In this document: positions 45,753 to 54,993 of the stretch, in pieces
Layout of the letters: each line of letters opens with the position of its first letter
How positions within the stretch are numbered: the first letter of the stretch is position 1
Source of the DNA: Candidatus Cloacimonadota bacterium
Lineage (GTDB): Bacteria; Cloacimonadota; Cloacimonadia; Cloacimonadales; Cloacimonadaceae
DNA length: 64,000 bases
Direction of reading: 5' to 3'
NCBI GenBank assembly: GCA_023421135.1
Contig: JAEZUG010000052.1
Location: 1-64,000, forward strand
The notes under the pieces: generated by a model
What the model saw: only the letters and a program-made list of their open reading frames with translations
The model's database searches: none
What the model was told of the DNA's origin: nothing
Position numbers and translations under genes: made by a program

Positions 45753-46277
45753 TCAGTGGATTCCGGGTAGGGGCGAGACGCTATAGCTGCGCCTGATCCG
45801 GCGCAAAGCCTTGAGTTTGATCTGCTTGCAACGCTCTGTACTAATCCCCAGTCTATCACCAATTTCCTTGAGAGGAAGCTTCTGTTCCAGAGACAATCTG
45901 AGGATCTGCTGTTCCAGTTCTGGCAGATCAGCGGGAAGCCGGAGGCTGGCTTTAGTCTCTGGTATTGGCTCGGGAGAGCTGATCTGGGCCAGCTTAGGAT
46001 TCTGTTCCAGAGAGCAAGCCTGGAGAGAATGGCGGGATTCCTTTTCCAGAGCCTCCAGAATCTGCTTTTTGATCCAATACACGGCGTAGGTGGAGAATTT
46101 GGTCTGATGCTGAGGATCATAGTGTTCGGTAGCTTTAAACAGGCCTATGAGGGCTTCCTGACGCAGATCGTCCAAAGCCAGGCCCTTTCCACTGTAGGAG
46201 GCTGCCAGGCTGTAAGCCAGAGGCAGGAGTTCTTCCGGGAAGGCAGTCTTCAGTTGCTTTCTTTCCTTACTACCCAT
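45753..46277 (-). CDS. Small sigma-70-family RNA polymerase sigma factor
   Basis: 174 aa. Region 2 is LALDDLRQEALIGLFKATEHYD near 33-54 (as LDDLRQEALIGLF) and FSTYAVYWIKKQILEAL near 61-77. Region 4 is LEQKLPLKEIGDRLGISTERCKQIKLKAL near 129-157 (KEIGDRLGISTERCKQIK at its core). Region 1.1 and most of region 3 are missing, as in short group 3/4 factors. It starts 3 bp after the histidine kinase stop, so it belongs to the phoBR-like operon. That placement suggests phosphate- or envelope-linked control. Confidence 0.88.
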   Translation of the reverse strand: MGSKERKQLKTAFPEELLPLAYSLAASYSGKGLALDDLRQEALIGLFKATEHYDPQHQTKFSTYAVYWIKKQILEALEKESRHSLQACSLEQNPKLAQISSPEPIPETKASLRLPADLPELEQQILRLSLEQKLPLKEIGDRLGISTERCKQIKLKALRRIRRSYSVSPLPGIH

Positions 46278-46280
46278 TAG

Positions 46281-47603
46281 TCATTGTTCGGGGTTTTGCA
46301 AGGGTAAACTGATCCGGAAGCTGGTGCCTTCACCAGGGTTGCTAAAGGCTTCGATAGTTCCATTATGGATCAGGACTATATGCTTCACGATAGTCAAGCC
46401 CAGTCCTGTCCCGCTTTGCTGACGGTTTCGGGCAGGATCTGCCACGTAGAACCGCTCAAAGATCCGGGGCAAATGGAGGGGCTCTATCCCCTTGCCAGTG
46501 TCTGCAACCTCGATCAAGAGCTGGTTTTCATCTACTGAGCAATTGATCGTGATGCCACCTTGATCGGTGTAGCGCAGTGAGTTTTGCACCAGATTGATGA
46601 AGACCTGCTCCAGCTTGAAGGGATCGCAAGAGAAGCGGGGGAGATTTGGGCTGAGAGTCAGGATCAGGGCAAGATTTCTGTCCTGCACCATAGGATTGAG
46701 GATCAGCTCCAGGTTCTCAAAAAAGGTATATAGGTTGATCTCCTGGGGCTCAATCTCGCGCAAGCTTTCCAGCTTGATAAGCTGTTCGAGGTCTTTAATC
46801 AGATGGATCAATCTGCCTGTATGGTTTTGGATGATCTTCAGATAACGCAGATTGGCTTCCGAGATATGTTCTTCCATGGCTTCGGAAAACCCTTTGATGG
46901 CTGTGAGCGGAGTGCGAAGTTCATGAGCCAGGTTGACGATGAAGTCCTTTTTCATTCTTTCTGTATTTTTCAGGGTATCAATGTTTTGCAAGAGGAATAC
47001 GCTGCGATTTGCTGTTTTGTTGCGGTTGCCGGTCAGAATATAATAGTGCCCCTCGATCTCAAGCTGGGAAATTCTCTCGCCGCTGGCATCATCTTTATCC
47101 CGGATCAGGCGTAGCAGCCCTTTGTCCGGGCAGATGTCTGAGAGGCATTGTTTTACATCGGGGTTATAGGCTGGAAACAGCTCTCCAAAAGCGCTGTTAG
47201 CCCAGGCAATCCTGCCATCCTGCCTCTGAGACCAGAGCGGATCGGCAATGGAGCCCAGAACCAAACGAAGTTCTTCCCTATGGATAGCAAGGTGGTGAAT
47301 GGTTTTATCCAGGCTGCCTAGCATGGTATTTAAGTCCTGACCCAGGAGGTTGAATTCTTCCAGCTCCAGATCAGGAATTCTGAGGCTGTGATCCCCCTGA
47401 GATATCTTATCGGCGATGGTGGAGATTAAGCGGTATTGCTTGCGCAAGTTCCGGCTGATAAAGAGCAATACAAATCCGATCATCAGAGCCATGATGCCCA
47501 GGATGGCAAAGCCTGGGAGATGCGTGGCAATCAGCAGAGCCAGCACCGCCAGAAGGAAGATGTGGCTCAGAACGAGAAGCTTGTTGAGGCTGGATTTATC
47601 CAT
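46281..47603 (-). CDS. PhoR-like membrane sensor histidine kinase
   Basis: 440 aa. Two N-terminal spans (about 8-55) with almost no periplasmic loop, then a HAMP-like stretch, a PAS domain (about 115-210), HisKA with the phospho-accepting His in NLAHELRTPLTAIKGF near 228, and HATPase boxes NSLRYTDQGG, DTGKGI and GTGLGLTIV. The lack of an outer sensor domain is typical of PhoR, which reads the Pst-PhoU complex. The ATG at 47603 overlaps the regulator stop and has GGAG upstream. Its closeness to the pst operon supports the assignment. Confidence 0.87.
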   Translation of the reverse strand: MDKSSLNKLLVLSHIFLLAVLALLIATHLPGFAILGIMALMIGFVLLFISRNLRKQYRLISTIADKISQGDHSLRIPDLELEEFNLLGQDLNTMLGSLDKTIHHLAIHREELRLVLGSIADPLWSQRQDGRIAWANSAFGELFPAYNPDVKQCLSDICPDKGLLRLIRDKDDASGERISQLEIEGHYYILTGNRNKTANRSVFLLQNIDTLKNTERMKKDFIVNLAHELRTPLTAIKGFSEAMEEHISEANLRYLKIIQNHTGRLIHLIKDLEQLIKLESLREIEPQEINLYTFFENLELILNPMVQDRNLALILTLSPNLPRFSCDPFKLEQVFINLVQNSLRYTDQGGITINCSVDENQLLIEVADTGKGIEPLHLPRIFERFYVADPARNRQQSGTGLGLTIVKHIVLIHNGTIEAFSNPGEGTSFRISLPLQNPEQ

Positions 47604-48306
47604 TCTCTGCTCCAGTGTCATCTGTCTGCGGTTCAAACTTGTATCCCATTCCACGCACGTTCTTGATCATCGAAGCATAGTTGCCAATCTTATCCCTGAG
47701 GTTTTTGATATGAACGTCCACCGTACGTTCGATCACTATCTTATCTGTACCCCAAAGCAAATCCAGGATCTGGCTACGGCTGAAGACCCAGCCCGGGCGC
47801 TTGGTGAGTATCTGCATGATTTTGAACTCGGTGAGGGTGAGATCCAGCCGTTTCTGCTCCAGAAAGGCTTCAAAGCGGTTGAAATCCAGCTTGAAATCGG
47901 GGGTGATCTGCAAGACGTTCTTTTCTGCTTCCCAGGAGGCGCGCCGCAAGACAGCTCTCACTCTGGCCAATAGTTCATCAGTATCAAAGGGCTTGGTGAT
48001 ATAGTCGTCGGCACCAAAATCCAGACCTTTGATCCGATCTTCCAGATCGACCCTGGCCGTGAGCATGATGATGGGAATCAGGGAGAGTTCCGGCTCTGCC
48101 TTGAGCTTCCGGCATACCTCAAAACCATCCATATCGGGGAGCATCAGATCTAGGATCAGCAGCTTAGGCGGGTCACTTTCCAATTTCTTGAGCATGGGTA
48201 AAGCCGAATCAAAGCCACGGGTTCTGTAGCCTGCGCTCTCCAGATTCAGACAGAGCAGCTCCAGTATATCTGTCTCGTCCTCAACTATGTAAATCTTCTC
48301 TTTCAT
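47596..48306 (-). CDS. PhoB-like OmpR-family response regulator
   Basis: 236 aa. Receiver domain with acidic residues VEDE near 7-10, phospho-Asp in LLILDLMLPDMDGFE near 51-65, and Lys in YITKPFD near 103. A C-terminal winged helix (about 130-232) has VFSRSQILDLLWG and RTVDVHIKNLRDKIG, the DNA-recognition helix. The ATG at 48306 has GAGG upstream, which removes 16 residues of the longer frame. It is followed by the overlapping kinase gene. Confidence 0.9.
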   Translation of the reverse strand: MKEKIYIVEDETDILELLCLNLESAGYRTRGFDSALPMLKKLESDPPKLLILDLMLPDMDGFEVCRKLKAEPELSLIPIIMLTARVDLEDRIKGLDFGADDYITKPFDTDELLARVRAVLRRASWEAEKNVLQITPDFKLDFNRFEAFLEQKRLDLTLTEFKIMQILTKRPGWVFSRSQILDLLWGTDKIVIERTVDVHIKNLRDKIGNYASMIKNVRGMGYKFEPQTDDTGAENG

Positions 48307-48419
48307 GGTGTTCCTCACTAAGGACCATGTTGACGCTAAAGCCTTATCTGACAAGAAAAAAAGCTGATGATTCTGTTAATTATTCTTAACACATCCCAAG
48401 TAGCTGCCGGGAAGGGGGC

Positions 48420-49271
48420 TTAACGGCGGTAGTAATAGAGCTGTAGCTGGATATCATCGTGCTTTTCGCTCAGAGTGTAGCGGCCTTTGCCTTCCTGGTC
48501 AAAGCAGATGGCTTCTCCCTGGGGCTCAATCGTATAAGCCAGAGTTCCGGGGCTTCTGGAAAGGGCTTCAGCAATGCTTTGTCGTTTGCCACGCTTGTAT
48601 CGATAGACGTTTGTGTAGGTCTTCACCAGAATCTTGTCTCCTTTGGGAGAGATATCTGCGGCTGTTACCCAATTATATGGTAGTGTAGCAATCTTGGTGG
48701 CGATATTGAGCTCTGTAGTGCTTTGAGGGTAGGGAATGCGGTAAACCCCCACTTCTGCTTCGCGCTTGGAGATCAGATAGATGTCTTTGGTTCTGGGGTC
48801 AACGAAAAGGGCTTCTGCATCGCGGGCTCCATCTTGGTAGCGAATCCTGATGGTATCGTATGTTGTGATTGTCTCCAGGCTGTCGGTAGCTGCCAGGCTG
48901 GGCTCTGGGAAGCGGTAGATGGCAATATTGTCATACCGGGCATTATTGTCCCCGATCTCTCCCACGAAGATGTATGATCTGCCTGCTATGGGGCCGGGGC
49001 CTACTGCTATGTCTTCCCAGTCCCTGTTGCTGGCTCCTTCCAGGCTGAGCTTGTGCTTCATTTTGCCTTCCAGATCGAGAGCAAAGACAGTTGCCGAGCC
49101 GCCTGAATCGTTCTGAACATAAAGCAGATCAGGGTTTAATCTGCTGTGGGCGATGCCGGAGCATTCATCGATCTCGGGGGCTGTTACCGGGTAGGTGATG
49201 GGCGCAGGATTCAGGTTGGCAAACAATCCAAACAGGATGGCCAGAGTAGCAAGAGCAAGGGCTGTTCTCAT
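48420..49271 (-). CDS. Exported beta-propeller-like protein
   Basis: About 283 aa with a signal peptide (MRTALALATLAILFGLFA). The mature part has repeated blade-like strands and the family words QNDSGGSATVFAL, SNRDWEDIAVG, GDNNARYDNIAIYRFPEP and DAEALFVDPRTKDIYLISKR, seen in a conserved but uncharacterised bacterial group. The start is uncertain: ATGs at 49289 and 49310 also fit, and none has a strong ribosome site (GAGG lies 12 bp before 49271). It is upstream of the PhoB-like gene across 113 bp and divergent from the TlpA-like gene. Confidence 0.72.
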   Translation of the reverse strand: MRTALALATLAILFGLFANLNPAPITYPVTAPEIDECSGIAHSRLNPDLLYVQNDSGGSATVFALDLEGKMKHKLSLEGASNRDWEDIAVGPGPIAGRSYIFVGEIGDNNARYDNIAIYRFPEPSLAATDSLETITTYDTIRIRYQDGARDAEALFVDPRTKDIYLISKREAEVGVYRIPYPQSTTELNIATKIATLPYNWVTAADISPKGDKILVKTYTNVYRYKRGKRQSIAEALSRSPGTLAYTIEPQGEAICFDQEGKGRYTLSEKHDDIQLQLYYYRR

Positions 49272-49416
49272 AAATCTTCGAAACCTCATGCAGGATAAAG
49301 GCAAATTCATAGTAATTTGGTCAAGAGAATTCTTGAGACCTGCCAAACAAGAGAAAAAAGCAGCCCGTTTGGATTGTTCCTTGCATATTAGAGCAGAAGA
49401 TACATAGGGAGGATAA

Positions 49417-50910
49417 ATGTTCCTACGCAAAATGCTGGCTTTCAGCATCATTCTGGTGATACTCTCCGGCCTTTGGGCCAGTCCCTTGGGAGATGAGTTT
49501 TCCGGAAAAATCAGACAGACCGTTACCCAAGACGCGGCAAATGCCGTGATCGATGAATATAAGGTTCGCCTCACCACTTTGGAGGATCTTCGCACCCTGC
49601 AGAATTGGTGGATGGATCTGGATCGGGAGGCGTGTCAGAGCTTCTTTCACACTCGCTATCTGGAGCTAGAGACCGATCCCGAAGCCCGTTATCTCTGGGT
49701 GAGATCTCTCACAGACGATCTGCAGCAAATCACCGAAGCCCGAGCTTTGATCAATGCTCATCCTGCTTTCTATTGGGGCTATCGCAGTCTCAGCGGAGCT
49801 TATATAAACTCCTATTTTGCCGATGCACCGGACAGCTCTCTGGTTGCAGAACTTCGCAGCTTTGTGGATGCCGATATGGCTCTTCTGCGTCAGGCTCTCT
49901 ACACTTTCCCGGGAGATGACTATCTTCTCATCACTTTACTTAGCCATCATCTGGAAAAGCAAGAATACCCTCAGGCAGAACGTTATGCCCTTCAGGTGCA
50001 CGAACCTGCAGCTATTCAAGCCAATTTTGACAAAGTGGACAGACTGGTGAAAGAATCCGGAAGCCTGGCTGCCTTTGAACGGCTCTTTCCCAAGCTGATC
50101 TCAAACATGATCCAGGGCGGGCAGGTTACTCCGGCAGACAGCCTCACTATGTACCAATTCTACTATCTTGATGCTCTCAAATCAACCTCCAATTGGAGCG
50201 CTATAGATCAGCTTCTGCTGGCTCATCCCGAGCTCAACACCGATGAACGCTTCTTTGATATCCTGGTGCAAGTTCAGATTGCCAAAGGCAACTACAGCCA
50301 GGCCCTGGCAAAGCTCAGCACAGCTTTGGCTGATGGCAGCGTGACTCTGGCGAAGCTGGAGGACACAGAACACTGGGGAGCCCTGCCGCAGCAGGAAGGT
50401 TGGCAGCAGCTTCTGAACCAGGCTCGTTTACAGAGGGAAGCAGCTCTGCCTCAGATCAGAGAAGCAGCTTTGGCAAATCGCAAGAACAGCCCTGCCCCTC
50501 TCTTCCAGTTCCCGGATATCAATGGTAATATCGTACGGTTGGAAGACTTCCGTGGCCAGATTGTGATTCTGGATTTCTGGGCAACCTGGTGCAACCCCTG
50601 CATGGAAGCCATGCCTGTGATCGATCACTGGATGCGCACCAGCATGCCTGCTGGAGTGAAAGTCTTTAGCATCAATGTCTGGGAGCGTGATCCTGCCGGA
50701 GCCAAAGCTCTGATGCAAGCTCGTGACTTCCAAATGACATATCTGGCAGGAGACCGGGAAGCATCTTCCCGCTTTGGTTTCGATGGCATTCCCTATATCT
50801 GTGTGATTGATCAGGAAGGCAATCTGGCCTGGGATCACGCCGGATACAGCGACGACCTGGCAGACATCCTGAGCTTCTGGGTGCAAGAACTAAAAGGACA
50901 AGAGCAATGA
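49417..50910 (+). CDS. TlpA-like thioredoxin-fold protein with long helical N-terminus
   Basis: 497 aa with a signal peptide (about 1-21). Residues 22-345 are helical, with TPR-like spacing. The C-terminal 140 residues are a TlpA/ResA thioredoxin domain: LEDFRGQIVILDFWATWCNPC near 374-394 (active site WCNPC) and GIPYICVIDQEG near 463, the cis-Pro side. It likely reduces disulfides in periplasmic proteins. GGGAGG precedes the ATG. It overlaps the next gene by 4 bp. Confidence 0.88.
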   Translation: MFLRKMLAFSIILVILSGLWASPLGDEFSGKIRQTVTQDAANAVIDEYKVRLTTLEDLRTLQNWWMDLDREACQSFFHTRYLELETDPEARYLWVRSLTDDLQQITEARALINAHPAFYWGYRSLSGAYINSYFADAPDSSLVAELRSFVDADMALLRQALYTFPGDDYLLITLLSHHLEKQEYPQAERYALQVHEPAAIQANFDKVDRLVKESGSLAAFERLFPKLISNMIQGGQVTPADSLTMYQFYYLDALKSTSNWSAIDQLLLAHPELNTDERFFDILVQVQIAKGNYSQALAKLSTALADGSVTLAKLEDTEHWGALPQQEGWQQLLNQARLQREAALPQIREAALANRKNSPAPLFQFPDINGNIVRLEDFRGQIVILDFWATWCNPCMEAMPVIDHWMRTSMPAGVKVFSINVWERDPAGAKALMQARDFQMTYLAGDREASSRFGFDGIPYICVIDQEGNLAWDHAGYSDDLADILSFWVQELKGQEQ

Positions 50911-53186
50911 AGAGAATACTTATTATCATCCTGGCGTTGACTGCGTGGGCGCTTTTTGCCCAAAACTTGCCCACCTGTTACTACACTTACAATCAGGTGA
51001 TGAGCATGCTGGAAAGCTATGAAACCCAGTATCCCAACCAGGCTAAAGTGCATATCATCGGCCATTCTGAGCTGGATGATCTGCCTATCTATGCCATCCG
51101 GCTCACCGAAAACGTTACCGTGGAACAAGAAAAACCCTCCCTGCTCTTTATCGGGCAGGTGCACGCCGAAGAGGTGCTGGGTGTGCAGATCACGATGGCC
51201 AATATCCATGAAATCCTCACCACCAACAACCCCTGGCTGGCTCAGCTTGATATGTGGTTTATCCCCACTCTCAACCCAGAAGGACACAACGTCGTGACCT
51301 CCAATATGGATACTTCCTATCGCAAAAACAAGCGGGATAACAACAACAACGGCATTCTGGATTTCAGTCCCCTGGTGGGCTATGACATCGACGGAGTCGA
51401 TATAAACCGTAACCTCAGCTTCAACTGGGTGCATGGAGACACTCTGATGCAGCCCGGCAGCCTGGAAGTTTACGATTACTACCGTGGCCCCTCGCCCATG
51501 AGCGAATCTGAAGTGCAAGCTCTGAAGACTCTCTGCGATCAGAGACGCTTTGTCTATTCCATCGTTTGGCACTCTTCGCGCACCGGGAATCTCTCCGAAA
51601 AGCTTTACTATCCCTTCAATTGGAAGGATGTACGCCCCTCTCCGGATCTTACCTTCTTTCAAACCATTGGAGTGGGTATTGCCTCGCAGATTGTCACCGA
51701 AGCAGGTGGCGGAACCTATCAGGCCACTCCCAATCTCAGCCGTAAAGGTGCCACTCACGACTGGATGTATCAGCAATATGGCACTGCTCAGATGCTGATC
51801 GAATGTGCCACCCGCAATCTGCAACCGGATTCCCTTTTGATGGTGGACACCGTGAACCGCTGCAGCAATGGCGTGCGTTGGCTTCTGAACCGGGCTCTGA
51901 TGTATTCCACTGCGGTTCCGACTAATTCCATGCTCACCGGCACGGTGAAAGATCCCTCCGGCAATCCCCTGGAAGCCGAGATCATTATTGAAGAGCGTAA
52001 TGCTCCCTGGTTTCGCCCCCGCACCAGCAATCCACAAAACGGCAGATACTGGCGAGCTATCGGAGCCGGTTCCTACACTCTGAGAGTGCGTAAGGAAGGT
52101 TATGTGGATTACGTGGGCTCCGTGGTGGTCAATGGTTCTGCCTGGACAACCCGCCACGTGGTATTACAGCCCAAAGCTACAGCTACTTTTGCCGGAGAAA
52201 TCGTCTCTGGAGGATCTCAGATACCTGCCCGGATCATCTTCAGAGATCTCGAGCCGGATACCATCCTCTCGCCCGGAACCTTCCTGCATCCCAGCTTTGT
52301 GGGCACCTATCCAATCGAAGTTTATGCTCAGGGATACTATCCCTATCTGGGCAACATCACGCTCGAGCAAGGCTATAACTATTATGTGATCGAGCTTCAG
52401 GCTGCCAACAATATCTTCTCCGAAGATTGGGAAAACGGCACTGCAAATTGGGCGATTACAGGCCCCTGGGTTACTCAAAACGAGCTTTCCGTAGGAGGAT
52501 CTGCCATCACAGATAGTTGGGGTGGCTGGGGCTTCTACGCTCAGAACGCAGACGTCAATATCCGCCTTCTGCAAAACGTCTCTATTCCGGCCAGCACCAC
52601 CACGATGATGAGCTTTGATTCGCATCTTTACACTGAATGGGTTCATGACCCCTGCACGGTCGAAGTCAGCACCGATAACGGAGAGAACTGGACAGCCATC
52701 TGGACCAAATCCGGGCTCTGGGATAGCTTCCGCCGGGAGTATATTGATCTTAGTTCCTATGCCGGACAGACTATCAATCTAAGATTCCGTCTGGTGGATG
52801 AATCCATCAATGTGGAGCTCACGGATCCAGGTTGGACGATAGATAATATCCGCATCGACAGCGGCTCTTCTTCGGCTGTGGGAAATGTGGATCTCACAGA
52901 ATTGCCTTTTACTACGATTCTGTATCCGAACTACCCCAATCCTTTTAATCCCAACACTACCATCCGCTTCAGCCTGGCAAGCAGTATGCCTGTGAAGCTG
53001 CAGATCTTTAACCAGAGAGGACAATTGGTGAAGACCCTGGTGGATGCCACAATGCCGGAAGGCACTCATTCTGCCCTCTGGGAAGGCCGAGACGATGGCG
53101 GCAGAGCAGTTGCCAGCGGCATCTATTACTACAGATTAAACGGTGGGGGAGATCAATTTACCCGGCGCATGGTGCTGATTAAATAA
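50907..53186 (+). CDS. Secreted M14 zinc carboxypeptidase with sorting domain
   Basis: 759 aa. Signal peptide 1-18. Catalytic domain about 19-330: zinc ligands HAEE near 88 and His in VWHSSR near 219, substrate Asn-Arg in DINRNLSFNW near 168, and the catalytic Glu in MLIECATRN near 297. A carboxypeptidase-regulatory-like beta domain (MLTGTVKDPSGNPLEAEIII, about 344-425), a MAM/immune-inhibitor-like domain (about 510-660), and a FlgD/T9SS-like sorting module (YPNYPNPFNPNTTIRFSL, LQIFNQRGQ, GIYYYRL) follow. Probably frees amino acids from outside peptides. Coupled to the TlpA gene by ATGA. Confidence 0.92.
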   Translation: MKRILIIILALTAWALFAQNLPTCYYTYNQVMSMLESYETQYPNQAKVHIIGHSELDDLPIYAIRLTENVTVEQEKPSLLFIGQVHAEEVLGVQITMANIHEILTTNNPWLAQLDMWFIPTLNPEGHNVVTSNMDTSYRKNKRDNNNNGILDFSPLVGYDIDGVDINRNLSFNWVHGDTLMQPGSLEVYDYYRGPSPMSESEVQALKTLCDQRRFVYSIVWHSSRTGNLSEKLYYPFNWKDVRPSPDLTFFQTIGVGIASQIVTEAGGGTYQATPNLSRKGATHDWMYQQYGTAQMLIECATRNLQPDSLLMVDTVNRCSNGVRWLLNRALMYSTAVPTNSMLTGTVKDPSGNPLEAEIIIEERNAPWFRPRTSNPQNGRYWRAIGAGSYTLRVRKEGYVDYVGSVVVNGSAWTTRHVVLQPKATATFAGEIVSGGSQIPARIIFRDLEPDTILSPGTFLHPSFVGTYPIEVYAQGYYPYLGNITLEQGYNYYVIELQAANNIFSEDWENGTANWAITGPWVTQNELSVGGSAITDSWGGWGFYAQNADVNIRLLQNVSIPASTTTMMSFDSHLYTEWVHDPCTVEVSTDNGENWTAIWTKSGLWDSFRREYIDLSSYAGQTINLRFRLVDESINVELTDPGWTIDNIRIDSGSSSAVGNVDLTELPFTTILYPNYPNPFNPNTTIRFSLASSMPVKLQIFNQRGQLVKTLVDATMPEGTHSALWEGRDDGGRAVASGIYYYRLNGGGDQFTRRMVLIK

Positions 53187-53221
53187 ACCCAATTCTAGCT
53201 GCCAAGCAGCCTTCTGATATG

Positions 53222-53253
53222 AAAAGCCCCGGATAATCTCCGGGGCTTTTTAG
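53222..53253 (+). terminator. Terminator after the M14 carboxypeptidase gene
   Basis: AAAAGCCCCGG pairs with CCGGGGCTTTT around an ATAATCT loop, followed by a T-run. Confidence 0.9.
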
Positions 53254-54240
53254 TGAACCGAGAACAGTGAACAGAGAACAGAGAGTGGAAGCGACATCTT
53301 GTCGCTTTGGGGGAGTTACGAGTGACGAGAGAGTTTGTGTGAAAACTAAGGATCCTACTGGTAAGGTTACCCAGCCCCACGAAGTGTATTGGTGCTCTCC
53401 GAAGCGCCACAACCCGGAACCCCGCTTTAGTGGGGTGACATCTGTGGAGCCCACGGTGAAGCGCAGCGAACCGTGGGTCAGCAAAGCCAGAAACCCCCAT
53501 TTATTATCAATCCCCACCCCTATCCGAAGCGCTCAGCGCTTAGGATAGGGGTGGGGATTTCCTTATTCAGCAATCCTGTTATACCGCCTTTACCCATAGT
53601 TCCGGCTACGCCTTCACTATGGGCTCCGCAGATGCCACCCCGCGGGGCGGGGTTTGTGACAATCACAACAAGCTGAGAGAATGATCACTACAATCATCGA
53701 ACTAGATCAGGTTTCCAGCGGTTTTGCAGATGTATTCATCAAGGGGCATAACCCGTCAGGGTTTCCAGACTTTGGGAGGATTTTAATCCGACCATCATAG
53801 ACTCATCTCGGTGAAAAAAAAGAGGAGGAAGATTCTCGCTTGGCGGGTTGCTGGATTCTGCCAATTCGGAGAATTCGGGGTCCCCAAAGTTGAAGAAACT
53901 GAGACTTTGGGGAGAATCAGACGTCCACGTCTCGATTGACCGCTTGCGGGCGCTAGCCCTGAAGGGACGATCATCTGATAGCGACGGGCGGCAGCCCATC
54001 GACCTGGAGCTACAGGTCTGACCAAAGCCCTGAAGGGGCGTTATCCATCAATACACACATGACAATGGACCATTGGGACTCATCACGGGTCATCGTTTCC
54101 GGGCAGACACACAGGTCTGCCCCTACAAGTTAATAGTGAAAAGTTAATGGTGAATAGAGCTAAGCCGCAGTCTCCCAGCTCCGCTTTGTACGATCTGTTC
54201 GCTGTTCACTGCTCACTGCTCACTAATTCTGCACCCATCA
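53254..54240. repeat. Non-coding region packed with hairpin modules
   Basis: Nearly 1 kb without a supportable gene. Modules include AAGCGACA-TCT-TGTCGCTT (53289-53307), AGTGTATTGGTGCTCTCCG (from 53383, a near copy of 7395-7424), the long palindrome at 53509-53559, CTGCCAATTCGGAG (53858-53871, identical to 59033-59046 inside the RM gene), CCCCAAAG...CTTTGGGG (about 53882-53913), and GGGCAGAC-ACACAG-GTCTGCCC (about 54101-54122). Runs like GTGAACAGAGAACAGAGAG look like degenerate simple repeats. Function unknown. Confidence 0.7.
53509..53559. repeat. 51-bp near-perfect palindrome
   Basis: A 17-bp perfect outer stem (AATCCCCACCCCTATCC, 53509-53525, with 53543-53559) encloses AAGCGC-TCA-GCGCTT; only one pair (G/A) between them is mismatched. 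No gene abuts it, and no T-run follows. Confidence 0.9.
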
Positions 54241-54322
54241 GAAACCCATCTCATACCCATCTGACACGCATGAGTTTACATGGGTGTCACATGGGTGTCT
54301 CATGGGTGTCTCATGCGTGTCG
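54241..54322 (+). repeat. Dispersed inverted 11-bp-unit repeat, copy 4
   Basis: Four right-arm units as in copy 1, and a left arm starting GAAACCCATCTCATACCC. It differs from copy 1 by one base in the inner left arm (CATCTG for CATGTG). It lies 50 bp downstream of the RloB-like gene stop. Confidence 0.9.
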
Positions 54323-54372
54323 TAGCAGAAAGCACAAAAAAAACATAATATGCTGATGCTACTTTGTATTAT

Positions 54373-54993
54373 CTAGCGTTCGTTATACATCAGGTCCAGC
54401 TTTTCTATCAGCTCGTGCATGTTTGTATATGAGCAATCACCCTCACAGCTTGCTTTTCTCTTCATTGTTCTGGCAGCATTTCTCATTGCCTTATCCATCT
54501 TGTCTCTTAGAATGGGATATATCTTGCTGCAACATTTCTGGGTCTTTTCATAATTGAAAAGCTCTTTTGGAAATGCTGCTCTGACACTCTCATAGCTTGG
54601 AAAGTATTTATCTGTGTATATGTAGTGTAGTAAAAACCAGAACTCTATACATGGCATGGATTCTATGACAGCCAGGGCGCCTTTGGAGGCTTTGATGGTC
54701 TTGGCTTTATCTGCAAGATATTGCTTGAGTTTTGATTGAGCAACAATAGCATCCATGTCATTTATGAAGAAACTGGGAGGAGAGGGCTCATTTAAACTCG
54801 AATCTCTACGCAGATCCTCAAAGATTTCGTCATATTTATCAGCTTTACCTAATTTCGGTTCGATGATGATTGTAAGTCCAGTATATCTTTCTGCCCTTAA
54901 AGCATCAAGGTATTCTCTCTCAGTCAGTCCCGGACAGATAATCCGGATTGACTGTTTAAAACTTTTAGTTTTCTGTCTTCTGGGCTTGCTCAT
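54373..54993 (-). CDS. rloB: RloB/AbiLii-like TOPRIM-fold defence protein
   Basis: 206 aa. Resembles RloB-family proteins, the effector half of AbiL-type phage defence. The opening strand reads IRIICPGLTEREYLDAL, where the usual family text is CEGxTE; the first Glu is Pro here, which may alter the metal site. The DxD-like motif FFINDMDAI is present near 74, and CIEFWFLLHY near 111 is the other family marker. GGAGGAC precedes the ATG. The gene overlaps its ATPase partner by 29 bp. Confidence 0.82.
   Translation of the reverse strand: MSKPRRQKTKSFKQSIRIICPGLTEREYLDALRAERYTGLTIIIEPKLGKADKYDEIFEDLRRDSSLNEPSPPSFFINDMDAIVAQSKLKQYLADKAKTIKASKGALAVIESMPCIEFWFLLHYIYTDKYFPSYESVRAAFPKELFNYEKTQKCCSKIYPILRDKMDKAMRNAARTMKRKASCEGDCSYTNMHELIEKLDLMYNER

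Noticed and set aside
45718..45786. 22-codon frame with a ribosome site after the 83-bp block
   Set aside because: It overlaps the sigma gene end in antisense and is unrelated to the 22-codon frame after the other block (9607-9675), so coding is not supported.
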